Shown here one piece after another: positions 35,925 to 44,412 of a stretch of DNA of 64,000 nucleotides. Under the pieces are notes generated by a model that worked only from the letters and a program-made list of their open reading frames with translations, had not been told where the DNA came from and ran no database searches. The stretch's first letter is position 1. The number at the start of each line of letters is the position of its first letter. The stretch comes from Pseudonocardia sp. Lineage in GTDB: Bacteria; Actinomycetota; Actinomycetes; Mycobacteriales; Pseudonocardiaceae. A program made the translations under genes and the position numbers. The stretch spans positions 62,001-126,000 of the forward strand of contig NZ_JAJCYB010000044.1 of the NCBI RefSeq assembly GCF_029263155.1, given 5' to 3'.

Positions 35925-36827
35925 GTGACCACGCTCGTCCTGCTCGCCCTCGCCGGTTTCGGCGCCCAGCTCGTCGACGGCGCCCTCGGCATGGGCTACG
36001 GCGTCACGTCCACCACGCTGCTGCTGCTGGCCGGGCTCTCCCCGGCCGCGGCCAGCGCGTCGGTGCACCTCGCCAAGATCGGCACGGCGCTGGCGTCCGG
36101 CTACGCGCACTGGCGGTTCGACAACATCGACCCGAAGCTCGTGCTGCGCCTGGGCGTGCCCGGCGCGGCCGGGGCGCTGGCCGGGGCGCTGCTGCTCTCG
36201 TGGCTGTCCACCGAAGCCTCGGCCCCGCTGATGGCCGCGCTGCTGATCGGGATCGGCATCTTCATCCTCGTCCGCTACTCGGTCCGCCCGCCGCGCGAGT
36301 CGGTCGCCCGGATCTCGCCGCACGGCCGCCGGTTCCTCGTCCCGGTCGGGCTCGTCGGCGGCTTCGTCGACGCCACCGGCGGCGGCGGGTGGGGCCCGGT
36401 CGCCACGTCCACGCTGCTGACGGCCGGGCGCACCGCCCCCCGCACGGTGATCGGCTCGGTGAGCGCGTCGGAGTTCCTGGTGACGGTCGCGGCCAGCGCC
36501 GGGTTCGTCATCGGCCTCGGCCACGCCGGCATCGACTGGCTCGCCGTCGCCGGGCTGCTCGCCGGGGGTGTCGTGGCGGCGCCGCTCGCGGCCTGGCTGG
36601 TCACCCGGCTGCCCGCGACCGTGCTCGGCGTCGCCGTCGGCGGCCTGATCGTGCTGTCCAACCTGCGGATCGTGCTCGGATCCGCCGGTGTCGACGGCCC
36701 GGCGGCCCCGGCGGCGCACCTCGGGGTCGCGGTCGTGTCCGTGGCGCTGGTCGCCGTCGCGGCGCGGCGGCTGCGTGCGGCCCGCACCCCCGGCGTCGAC
36801 CCGGTCGACGTCCACCTGCACGTCTGA
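35925..36827 (+). CDS. TauE/SafE-family permease (sulfite exporter-like)
   Basis: The 300-residue membrane protein has about eight hydrophobic helices and the TauE/SafE hallmarks: GFGAQLVDGALGMGYG near the N-terminus, LAKIGTALASGYAHWRF, then in the second half VGLVGGFVDATGGGGWGP. Members move sulfite, sulfonates or other small anions. Next to the sulfate assimilation operon, sulfite export or sulfur-anion import fits. GTG 35925 has a GGAG site and matches the start of the decayed copy downstream; GTG 35895 would add 10 residues. Confidence 0.88.
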   Translation: MTTLVLLALAGFGAQLVDGALGMGYGVTSTTLLLLAGLSPAAASASVHLAKIGTALASGYAHWRFDNIDPKLVLRLGVPGAAGALAGALLLSWLSTEASAPLMAALLIGIGIFILVRYSVRPPRESVARISPHGRRFLVPVGLVGGFVDATGGGGWGPVATSTLLTAGRTAPRTVIGSVSASEFLVTVAASAGFVIGLGHAGIDWLAVAGLLAGGVVAAPLAAWLVTRLPATVLGVAVGGLIVLSNLRIVLGSAGVDGPAAPAAHLGVAVVSVALVAVAARRLRAARTPGVDPVDVHLHV

Positions 36828-36854
36828 TCCCCTCCCATCCCGGAGACCTCCCGT

Positions 36855-36965
36855 CACGGGCACCCTCGTCGTCCTCGCCATGGTCGGATTCGGGCGCCCA
36901 ACTCGTGGACGGCGCCCTCGGAACGGCCTACGGCATCCCGTCCACCTCGCTGCTGTGGGGCCGCT
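36855..36965 (+). pseudogene. Truncated, frameshifted second copy of the TauE/SafE gene
   Basis: Just after the permease gene the DNA again encodes its N-terminus, TLVVLAMVGFG, then after a 1-base insertion near 36890 in the other frame AQLVDGALGTAYGIPSTSLL. This aligns with TTLVLLALAGFGAQLVDGALGMGYGVTSTTLL of the intact gene. The similarity stops after about 35 codons. The remaining gap to 37138 holds no gene that I can support; a GGGAGGGA ribosome site precedes GTG 37139. Confidence 0.75.
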
Positions 36966-37138
36966 CCCGCGTCTTCGACCGCCGGGCCGACAGGACAGGA
37001 CCCTGCAGCGGCACGCACGCCTGTCGATCGACGAGGCGGTGTGAGGCTGATCGGAGACTGCCCTCCGGCCGCGGCGGCACCTGCCCGCAGCCGCGCACAT
37101 GGGACACACTGCAGGTCTGGGCTCGGACGGGAGGGACC

Positions 37139-40100
37139 GTGGGCGGGGTCGGCATCTGGCTGAGCGGGAGCTTCGCGGTGTCCGAGGGCGCCGATCTGGA
37201 GCGTCCCGGCCCGGCCGTGGCCACCGGCAGCCGCAAGGCGCGCCGGCTGCTCGCCCTGCTCGCCGTGGTGCGCGGCCGTTCGGTGTCGGCCTCGACGATC
37301 ACCGCCGCGCTCTGGGGCGGCGCCGCGCCGCAGGATCCTGAGGGCAACGTCGCGACCCTGGTCAGCAGGCTGCGCGCAACCCTGGGGCCGGGCGTGGTGC
37401 TCGGTGACCGGTCCGGCTACCGTCTGGGCGGTCCACCGGCGGTGCGGGTCGACCTGGACGCCGCCGCCGGGCTCGCCGCCGAGGCGCGTCGCCGGTGGGA
37501 CGCGGGCGAGGCGGCCCTGGCCGCCGTCGCGGCGCACCGCGGGCTGGAACTGGCCGGCAGCGGCGAGGCGCTCGCCGGCGAGCCGGACGCGGGCTGGGTC
37601 GACGATCTGCGCCGCGAGGTCGAGACGTTGCGCCGGGACCTGCGCCAGGTGCTCGCCGAGGCGGCACTGGCGGCCGGGGATCCGCAGGCCGCGATCGACG
37701 CCGCGCGGACCGCGGCCGACGCGGACCCGCTCGACGACCGGGCGCACCGCGCGCTGATCGCCGCCCACCACGCGGCGGGTGAGCCGGACCGGGCACTGGC
37801 CGCCTACGAGCGGCTGCGGGTCGCGCTCGCCGAGGGGCTCGGCGCCGACCCCGCTCCGCAGACCCGTGCCCTGCATGCGGCGGTGCTGCGCGGCGAGCCT
37901 GCCGTGCCGACGGCTCCCCGCGGCCCGCACGCGCGGCGCCGGGTGGCCGGGCTGGTGGGCCGCAGCGACGAGCTCGCCACGCTGGGTGCGGCCTGGGCCG
38001 CCGCCGTGGCGGGCGACCGGGGACTGTGGCTGGTCGCTGGCGAGCCCGGGATCGGGAAGACCGCGCTGGCCGAGGCACTCGCCGGCGAGGTCGAGGAGTC
38101 CGGCGGGCTGGTGCTGCGCGCCCGCTGCTACGCCGCGGAGCGCTCGCTGTTCCTGCAACCCGTGCTCGACGCCGTCGGGCCCTACCTGCGTGCGCAACCC
38201 GCGGCGACGCTGCACCGGCTCGCCGGACCGGGCGCGGGGGTGCTCGCCGGGCTGCTCCCGGACCTGTCCCCGGCGCTCGGCGAGGCGTCGCCGTCGGATG
38301 GCGCGGGTGCCGAGTTGCAGCGTCGCCGGGCCTTCGACGCGGTGCGCGACCTGGTCGCCCGGATCGCCGGCGAGCGTCCGGTGTTGCTGCTGCTCGACGA
38401 CCTGCACAGCGCCGGGATGGCGACCGTCGAGCTGCTGCACTACCTCGCGCGGCACCTGGCGGACGCGCGGCTGCTGATCCTCGCGACGGTGCGCAGCGAG
38501 GAGGGCGCCGACGCGCTCGACGCACTCGCCCGCCGGGTGCGGCTCGGGCCACTGCCCGCGGACGCGGTCACGCTGCTCGCGGCCCGTTCGGGGAGCCCCC
38601 GGTTGGCCGAGGACATCCTGCGCCGCACCCGTGGGCACACGCTGTTCGTGGTCGAGACGCTGCGCGCCCTCGCCGCCGGGGAGCGGGGCGTGCCGGAGTC
38701 GCTGCAGGCGGCGGTGACCACCCGGCTCCGCCACGTCGGCGAGGATGTCGAGCGGGTGCTGCGGGCCGCGGCGGTGCTCGGCGAGGCGGTGCCGGTGGAG
38801 ATCGTCGCCGCGATGCTCGGGCGGCCCGCCCCCGAGATCGCCGGGCTCTGCGAGCGCGCAGCACGGGCCCGGCTGCTCGTCCCGGCCGGATCGGACTACG
38901 AGTTCGCCAACGACCTCGTGCAGGAGGTGGTGCGCGCGACCACCCCCGAGCCGGTCCGTGGCGCGTATCACCGCCGCGCGGCCGACCTGCTCGCCGACCG
39001 CCCCGAGGAGCTGGCCCGGCACGCTGAGGAGATCGGTGACTGGGCGCGCGCGGCGAGGTCATGGCTGGTGGCCGGCCAGCGGGCGATCGCGCGGTCCGCC
39101 GCCGCCGACGCCGGCTGGCTGCTGGACCGGGCCGTGCACGCGGCCGAGCGCGTCGGCGACCCGATCCTGACCGGGCGGGTCCGCGTCGTCCGTGCCAGGG
39201 GGCACGAGGTCCGCGGGGACTTCGCGGCGGCGGAGGCCGACATGCGCGTGGCCCTCGACGCCGCGCGGTCCGGAGGTGACCGGCGTCTGGAGATGACCGC
39301 GCTGCGCCGCTACACCGGTGAGGTCTACGCCGCACTCGGCCTCCCCGAGCAGGAACGCCGCCTGGACGGGGCGCTGCGGATCGCCGAGGAGCTGGTGGAC
39401 CGGGCGGCCGAGGCCGACCTCTGCAGCTGGCAGGCCGTGGTCGCGGCGAACCGGCTGCGGTTCGACGACGCCGTCTCGCTCGGCCGCCGGGCGGTGGCCG
39501 CCGCCCGGGCCGCCGACGACGACGACGCCCGGGCTGCGGGCCTGGACGGGGTCAAGACCGCCTACGCCTACCTCGGCGACGTCGCGGCGCTGGTGCCCGT
39601 GCTGGCCGAGCTCGAGCCGCTGGCCCGCCGCCGGGGGAGCCTGCAGGTGCTCTACTGGACACTGTTCGAGTCGGCGCTGCCCGCTGTCGCCGCGGCCGAC
39701 TGGGACACCGCGCTGCGCCGTATCGACCAGGCGCTCGCGGTCAACCGGCGCAGCGCCATGGCGAGCGTCGAGCCGTGGTTCCTCGCCCACCAGGGTTGGG
39801 TGCAGCGGCTGCGGGGACGCACCGATGAGGCGGTGACGGTCGGGCGGCAGGCGGTGGAGCTGGCCAGTGCCGAGCACCCGTGGTGGTGCTGCACCGCTGC
39901 GGCGATGCTCGCGGCGACACTGCTCGAACAGGGCGACCCGGCCCAGACGTCCGGGCTGGTGCCGCTGTTGACGCAGGCGCACACCCTCGCGCGCGCCGGC
40001 GGCACCGAGGCCTACGTCCTGCGCTGCCTGGCCCCGCTGGCCGAGGCCACGGGCGACACCGACACGATCGTCGCGGCCGACGCGCTGCTCGGGACCGTCC

Positions 40101-40453
40101 GCACCCCGCCGGGCGGCGCCTGGCTGGCCGGCGGGGACGCCTACCTGTCGGTGGCGCGGGCCTGGTTGGGGCACGGGGACCCGGCCCGGGCACGGGCCGT
40201 GCTCGCGCCCTTCCTGGTGGCGGCGGGCCACCACGGCTGGATCCCGTGGCAGGCGGCGGGCGCGCTGGTCGACGGCGCGGCGCTGGCCGCGCTCGGCGAG
40301 GTCGGTGGTGCGCGGGCCGCCGCGGACGTGGTCCGCGGGCTGGCCGGGCGGCACGGCATGTCACACCTCGCCGAGCGGGCCGACGAGCTCGCCGCCTCCG
40401 TGGCGGGCCGCAGCGGGGCCGCCCGACGCGGGATCGGACCGCCCGGCCCCTGA
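37139..40453 (+). CDS. Large SARP-type regulator (DNA-binding, BTAD, AAA ATPase, TPR)
   Basis: The 1104-residue protein resembles AfsR-type regulators. Residues ~5-97 form the OmpR-like DNA-binding domain (GSRKARRLLALLAVVRGRSV, NVATLVSRLRATLG, DRSGYRL). Residues ~105-250 form the bacterial transcriptional activation domain, and residues ~268-520 an ATPase with Walker A AGEPGIGKTAL and Walker B PVLLLLDDLHS. The C-terminal half is TPR-like helical repeats. Such proteins activate nearby genes by binding heptameric direct repeats. GTG 37139 has a good GGGAGGGA site. It is convergent with the hydrolase-glycosyltransferase gene, whose upstream region carries three heptads at 11-bp period. Confidence 0.9.
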   Translation: MGGVGIWLSGSFAVSEGADLERPGPAVATGSRKARRLLALLAVVRGRSVSASTITAALWGGAAPQDPEGNVATLVSRLRATLGPGVVLGDRSGYRLGGPPAVRVDLDAAAGLAAEARRRWDAGEAALAAVAAHRGLELAGSGEALAGEPDAGWVDDLRREVETLRRDLRQVLAEAALAAGDPQAAIDAARTAADADPLDDRAHRALIAAHHAAGEPDRALAAYERLRVALAEGLGADPAPQTRALHAAVLRGEPAVPTAPRGPHARRRVAGLVGRSDELATLGAAWAAAVAGDRGLWLVAGEPGIGKTALAEALAGEVEESGGLVLRARCYAAERSLFLQPVLDAVGPYLRAQPAATLHRLAGPGAGVLAGLLPDLSPALGEASPSDGAGAELQRRRAFDAVRDLVARIAGERPVLLLLDDLHSAGMATVELLHYLARHLADARLLILATVRSEEGADALDALARRVRLGPLPADAVTLLAARSGSPRLAEDILRRTRGHTLFVVETLRALAAGERGVPESLQAAVTTRLRHVGEDVERVLRAAAVLGEAVPVEIVAAMLGRPAPEIAGLCERAARARLLVPAGSDYEFANDLVQEVVRATTPEPVRGAYHRRAADLLADRPEELARHAEEIGDWARAARSWLVAGQRAIARSAAADAGWLLDRAVHAAERVGDPILTGRVRVVRARGHEVRGDFAAAEADMRVALDAARSGGDRRLEMTALRRYTGEVYAALGLPEQERRLDGALRIAEELVDRAAEADLCSWQAVVAANRLRFDDAVSLGRRAVAAARAADDDDARAAGLDGVKTAYAYLGDVAALVPVLAELEPLARRRGSLQVLYWTLFESALPAVAAADWDTALRRIDQALAVNRRSAMASVEPWFLAHQGWVQRLRGRTDEAVTVGRQAVELASAEHPWWCCTAAAMLAATLLEQGDPAQTSGLVPLLTQAHTLARAGGTEAYVLRCLAPLAEATGDTDTIVAADALLGTVRTPPGGAWLAGGDAYLSVARAWLGHGDPARARAVLAPFLVAAGHHGWIPWQAAGALVDGAALAALGEVGGARAAADVVRGLAGRHGMSHLAERADELAASVAGRSGAARRGIGPPGP

Positions 40454-40456
40454 GCG

Positions 40457-40500
40457 CGGTGTCCCAGGGCACGGTGTCCCAGGGCACGGTGTCGCCGGGC
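40457..40500. repeat. 15-bp tandem repeat after the SARP gene
   Basis: CGGTGTCCCAGGGCA occurs at 40457-40471 and 40472-40486, followed by a degenerate third copy (CGGTGTCGCCGGGC, 40487-40500). It fills the 55-base gap between the convergent regulator and fusion genes. It may be simple slippage DNA. Confidence 0.75.
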
Positions 40501-40508
40501 GGAGCGGC

Positions 40509-42617
40509 CTACAGCAGCTCGGCCAGCCGCACCGCCGCCCGGACCGCACCCCCCGGGTCGACCGGCCGGTAGTCGACCTCGCGGCCGATCTCCGCGGCGA
40601 TCGCGGCCGCCAACCGCTCCGGGGTCAGCTCGTCGAAGTCCATCCGCCGCCCGGCCCGGTACCGGTCGAGCCGGTGCGGGACGTGGATGCACTGCTCGAA
40701 GTGCCGGCGCAGCGGGACGTAGAGGAACGGGCGCCGGTTGGCGGTCAGCTCCATGGTCGTGGTCAGCCCGGCGTGGGTGATCCCCAGGTCGCAGGCCGCG
40801 AGCCGACGGTAGAGATCGGGCACCCATCCGTGCACCTCCAGCCCGGGGGCGGGCGGCACCGTCTCCGGGTCGATCCGCGGTCCGGTGACGACGACCATCC
40901 GTAGCTCCGGGACCAGCCTGCGGGCCGCCGGCAGCGCCGCCGCCACCCGCCGCAGCAGCGGCAGCCCTACCCCGGTGCCGCCCGCGGTGACCAGGCACAC
41001 CCGCTCGTCGGAGCGCCAGCCCAGCTCCTCGCGGATCCCCGCGCGGTCGGCCGGGTCGATCGGGGTGAACCCGGTGACGTAGCCGGGGAACTCGTAGTGC
41101 TCGCGGGTCCAGTCCCGGATCGCCGGCAGGCCGGGACCGAACAGCTCGGGCACCACGTCGTCGGGCTCACCGACGAACAGCGCCCGGTCGCGCAGCCGGG
41201 GAAAGCGGGCGACGTGCTCGAGCATCTCGGCGTTGTAGTCCGCGGTGAGCAGCGCCTCCGCCTCGCCGCCCCCGGGCATCGGCAGGAACCCGACGAAGTC
41301 GGTCAGCCAGGCGTAGGGGGTGTTCTTGAGCTCGGGGTTCTCGTGCAGGAAGTGGTCCAGCTCCCAGGCCTCGTCGCCGACCCACAGGTCGTGGTGCTCG
41401 GACCCGGCCACCTCGGCGAGCACGTGGAAGTTGGCCACCATGATCTCGTCCATGCTGCGCAGCGCCTGGAAGGCGGGCAGGTCGTGCTCACCGGACTCGG
41501 ACTCGATGTGCCCGGCCTCGCTGGCCAGCCACCGCGATGCGGGGTGCACCTGCTCGCCGCGGGCGGCGAGCAGCTCGGTGACCGGGTGCTGGGCCAGCCA
41601 GGAGATCTCCAGGTCGGGGTGGAGCTTGCGGAGCTCGTCGGCGATCGCCAGGTCACGGCGCGCGTGCCCGAGCCCGATCGGCGAGCACAGGAACAGCGCC
41701 CGCCGGGGCCGGCGGCGGGCGGGTGTCCAGCTCGGCGGGGTCGGCGCCCGCCCCGTCACCGAGCGGGCGAACTCGCACAACAGCAGATTGATCCGCACCG
41801 GCTCGCGCGCCGTGAGCATGTGCCCGCTGCCGTGCAGCGTGACCAGGTCGCCACCGGTCCACTCCGCCACCGCCGCCCCCAGCTCGTGGGGTGCCATCCG
41901 GTCCTCCGTACCGTGCACGACCAGCACGGGGCAGCGGACCGCGACGTAGCGGGCCCGGGCCTGGTCCGGCGCGGTCGGCATCTGCGAACCGGCGAAGTAG
42001 TCGACGAGCACCTGCCCGGTGGTGCCGGTCGACCAGCTCAGCGCGTCCTCCAGCGGCTTGGTCGAGTGCGGGTCCGAGTGGCACATGGAGAAGAACCACC
42101 CGACGAAGCCGGCGAAGTCGGCGACGACGTGGTGGCGGTTGAACCGTTCGAATCCGTCGTAGCGATCGCGGACGACCTCGAACCCGGGGTCCGGGACCAT
42201 CACGGTGGGAGCGATCGCCACCACCCCGGCGACCCGGTCCGGATGCACGGCGGCGAGCTCCAGGGCCAGTCGCGCGCCCGAGGAGAGCCCGGCGGTGACG
42301 ACCCGTCCGGTGCCGGTGGCGTCCAGCACCGCGACCAGGTCCGCGACCTCCTGCTCGATGCCGTAGGCCGCCGGGCCGACGGGGCGATCGCTGCGGCCGT
42401 TGCCGCGCATGTCCACCGCGATCACCCGGAAGTGCCGAGCCAGGATCGGGATCTGCGCCTTCCACTGCCGCGAATGCGCCAGCGGCATCGGGGAGGGCAG
42501 CAGGATCGTCGGCTCGTCCCCACGGGTCAGCGGTCCGGCCGGCTCGTAGACCTCGTATCCGATCCGCACCCCCTCACGCACGACCACGTCCTCGACATCG
42601 GGGTACCTCGCGCGCAT
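40509..42617 (-). CDS. Alpha/beta-hydrolase fused to a GT-B glycosyltransferase
   Basis: One 702-residue frame joins two enzymes. Residues 1-285 are an alpha/beta-hydrolase with nucleophile Ser112 (GLSSG), Asp239 (HGTED) and His266 (HGSGH). After a Pro/Arg-rich linker, residues ~307-702 form a MurG/MGT-like glycosyltransferase: FLCSPIGLGHARRDL at the acceptor side, VTAGGTGVGLPLL at the start of the donor domain, then ITHAGLTTTMELTANRRPF. Both catalytic parts look intact. ATG 42617 has a GGAGG site; the longer frame upstream belongs to no recognisable protein. Substrates are unknown; hydrolysis and glycosylation of one small molecule is a fair guess. Confidence 0.85.
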   Translation of the reverse strand: MRARYPDVEDVVVREGVRIGYEVYEPAGPLTRGDEPTILLPSPMPLAHSRQWKAQIPILARHFRVIAVDMRGNGRSDRPVGPAAYGIEQEVADLVAVLDATGTGRVVTAGLSSGARLALELAAVHPDRVAGVVAIAPTVMVPDPGFEVVRDRYDGFERFNRHHVVADFAGFVGWFFSMCHSDPHSTKPLEDALSWSTGTTGQVLVDYFAGSQMPTAPDQARARYVAVRCPVLVVHGTEDRMAPHELGAAVAEWTGGDLVTLHGSGHMLTAREPVRINLLLCEFARSVTGRAPTPPSWTPARRRPRRALFLCSPIGLGHARRDLAIADELRKLHPDLEISWLAQHPVTELLAARGEQVHPASRWLASEAGHIESESGEHDLPAFQALRSMDEIMVANFHVLAEVAGSEHHDLWVGDEAWELDHFLHENPELKNTPYAWLTDFVGFLPMPGGGEAEALLTADYNAEMLEHVARFPRLRDRALFVGEPDDVVPELFGPGLPAIRDWTREHYEFPGYVTGFTPIDPADRAGIREELGWRSDERVCLVTAGGTGVGLPLLRRVAAALPAARRLVPELRMVVVTGPRIDPETVPPAPGLEVHGWVPDLYRRLAACDLGITHAGLTTTMELTANRRPFLYVPLRRHFEQCIHVPHRLDRYRAGRRMDFDELTPERLAAAIAAEIGREVDYRPVDPGGAVRAAVRLAELL

Positions 42618-42665
42618 CCCGGCCTCCTTCCCCCGCATCGGGGCTCCAACCTGGCCGACGCCATT

Positions 42666-42694
42666 GCAGCCGCACTGCAACGGTGTCGCAACGG
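42666..42694. promoter_or_regulatory. Three heptad direct repeats, SARP-like binding site
   Basis: GCAGCCG (42666-42672), GCAACGG (42677-42683) and GCAACGG (42688-42694) are separated by 4-base spacers, giving an exact 11-bp period. This is the architecture of SARP operators. They lie between the fusion gene and the divergent hydrolase gene. A 17-bp inverted repeat TTGCAG-N5-CTGCAA (42664-42680) overlaps the first two. The SARP gene 2 kb away is the natural candidate to bind. Confidence 0.6.
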
Positions 42695-42758
42695 ACTTCG
42701 GCACCGTCGCGGCACGCGTCCGCCACAGACGGTGCGGAAACGACGAGGAGGCCGGGAG

Positions 42759-43499
42759 ATGACGACGTACGTGCTGGTACACGGGGGGTTCACCGACAGC
42801 TGGTACTGGGGCGAGACCGCAGCGCTGCTGGAGCGCGACGGGCACCGGGTGCTGCTCGTCGAGCTGCCCAGCACCGGGACCGACCCGGCGACGCTGGGCG
42901 GGCTCGTCGAGGACGCCGCCGAGACCCGGCGGGTGATCGACTCCGCCGGGGAGCCGGTGGTGCTCGTCGGGCACTCCTCCGGCGGCATGGTGATCACCGA
43001 GGTGGCCGACCATCCCGGTATCGCGCACACGGTGTACGTGAGCGCCATGTGGCCGCAGCGCGGTGCCGCCGTCGGCGACGTGCTGGCCCAGATGCCGCCG
43101 ATGGAGTGGACCGTGCCGAACAGTGACGGCACGGCCGTGGCGGTGACGTCGGACGTCGAGGTCGCCCACCGGTACCTGTGCGCCGACCTCGACCCCGCCC
43201 GGGTTCCGGAATGGCACGCCGGCCTGATGTTCTCCGGAACCAGGGGCATGGCGACGCCCAGCAGCGCACCCGACCGCGCGCACCCGACCACCTACGTCGT
43301 GCTGGAACAGGACCGGGCGATCCCCGTGCAGGCGCAGGAGGCGATGGCCACCGGGGCCGACCGGATCGAGCGGCTCGGGACCGGGCACGTCCCGCAGCTC
43401 ACCGACCCCGACGGTCTGGCCGCGGTGCTCGCCCGGGTGCCGGTCCCGGCGCGGCCGAGCATCCCCGTGAACGCCGCCGCCGGCAACGCGGGCGGGTAG
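42759..43499 (+). CDS. Alpha/beta-fold hydrolase
   Basis: The 246-residue protein is of the salicylate-esterase/hydroxynitrile-lyase-like type: start TTYVLVHGGFTDSWYW, nucleophile elbow VGHSSGG, acid region VVLEQDRAIP and His in LGTGHVPQL. Family members cleave esters or act as lyases on small aromatic compounds. ATG 42759 follows a GGAGG-rich site. It diverges from the hydrolase-glycosyltransferase fusion and shares the heptad-repeat region with it. Confidence 0.85.
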   Translation: MTTYVLVHGGFTDSWYWGETAALLERDGHRVLLVELPSTGTDPATLGGLVEDAAETRRVIDSAGEPVVLVGHSSGGMVITEVADHPGIAHTVYVSAMWPQRGAAVGDVLAQMPPMEWTVPNSDGTAVAVTSDVEVAHRYLCADLDPARVPEWHAGLMFSGTRGMATPSSAPDRAHPTTYVVLEQDRAIPVQAQEAMATGADRIERLGTGHVPQLTDPDGLAAVLARVPVPARPSIPVNAAAGNAGG

Positions 43500-43512
43500 G
43501 ACCGTCGGACGG

Positions 43513-43545
43513 CCGGCCCGGTGGATCCACGACCCGCCGGGCCGG
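43513..43545. terminator. Bidirectional terminator-like hairpin
   Basis: CCGGCCCGG (43513-43521) and CCGGGCCGG (43537-43545) form a perfect 9-bp stem between the convergent hydrolase and methyltransferase genes. The loop includes the perfect palindrome GTGGATCCAC. No T tract is present. Confidence 0.6.
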
Positions 43546-43560
43546 TCCGCGGCAGTCGAG

Positions 43561-44364
43561 TCAGTCCCGGCCCTTGCGGGCGAGGTAGCCGGTCACCGCG
43601 ATCTCGGCGCGCAGCGGGAGACCGGCGCGGATCCGCTCGTCGGCCACACCCACCGCCGCGTCGTGGAAGGCCTGCTCACCGACGGCCGCGATCGCCTCAT
43701 AGGCCGGCCCGGTCGAGGCCAGCGCGCGCGCGTAGGTGTGCGGGTCAGCGAACTCCCACGCGAAGGGCACGTCGATGCGGCGGACCTCGACGTAGCCCGC
43801 CCGGCCCAGCAACTCCTCGCCGGCACCGGGCCGGCCCAGTGCGACCATCGCCGCCTGGTTCGCGACGGCGGGTGGGTCGGCCAGCCGGAACAGGCTCAGC
43901 GCCCACGCACCGGGCGAGGCCTTGATGTGCCCCCACACGGTGAGGCCGAGGCGACCGCCGGGCGCGAGCACGCGGCTGATCTCCGAGACCACGTCCGGCG
44001 TCGTGCCCCACACGCCGCGGAAGCTGGTGACGACGTCGAAGGACTCCGCATCCCAGGGCAGCGCGTGCATGTCCCCGACCCGGATGTCGGCGCCCGGGCT
44101 GCGGTCCCGCGCGACGGCCACGAGCCGCGCGGACGCGTCGATGCCGGCGCAGGCCGCTCCCCGTAACCTCGCGAGCTCGATGGCCAGCCCGCCACCGCAG
44201 GCGACGTCGAGCAGCCGGTCCCCGTCGTCCACCCGCAACCGGTGGTGGACGGCGACGTACTCGCGGCAGTTGGCGGGCTCGGCCAGCGTCGCGAAGTCGA
44301 CCGCCTCCCGGCCCCACCCCTCGTCGACACCGCGCCAGGCCTGTGCGTCGTCGCGGACGGTCAT
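43561..44364 (-). CDS. Class I SAM-dependent methyltransferase
   Basis: The 267-residue protein has the methyltransferase fold with motif I LLDVACGGGLAIELA, the acidic loop GIDASARLV, GDMHALPW and motif IV-like FDVVTSFRGVWGT, as in UbiE/Methyltransf_11 proteins. The methyl acceptor is unknown; sitting beside hydrolases, a glycosyltransferase and a former monooxygenase, it may modify a secondary metabolite. ATG 44364. Confidence 0.87.
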   Translation of the reverse strand: MTVRDDAQAWRGVDEGWGREAVDFATLAEPANCREYVAVHHRLRVDDGDRLLDVACGGGLAIELARLRGAACAGIDASARLVAVARDRSPGADIRVGDMHALPWDAESFDVVTSFRGVWGTTPDVVSEISRVLAPGGRLGLTVWGHIKASPGAWALSLFRLADPPAVANQAAMVALGRPGAGEELLGRAGYVEVRRIDVPFAWEFADPHTYARALASTGPAYEAIAAVGEQAFHDAAVGVADERIRAGLPLRAEIAVTGYLARKGRD

Positions 44365-44412
44365 GCGGATCTCCTCGTCGGTTCGTCGGGCGGGCGGGCT
44401 CGCCCTGCGATC

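Noticed and set aside
42618-43388. N-terminal extension of the hydrolase-glycosyltransferase frame
   Set aside because: The extension is antisense to the 246-residue hydrolase and its upstream region; ATG 42617 has a good ribosome site and the hydrolase fold starts there.
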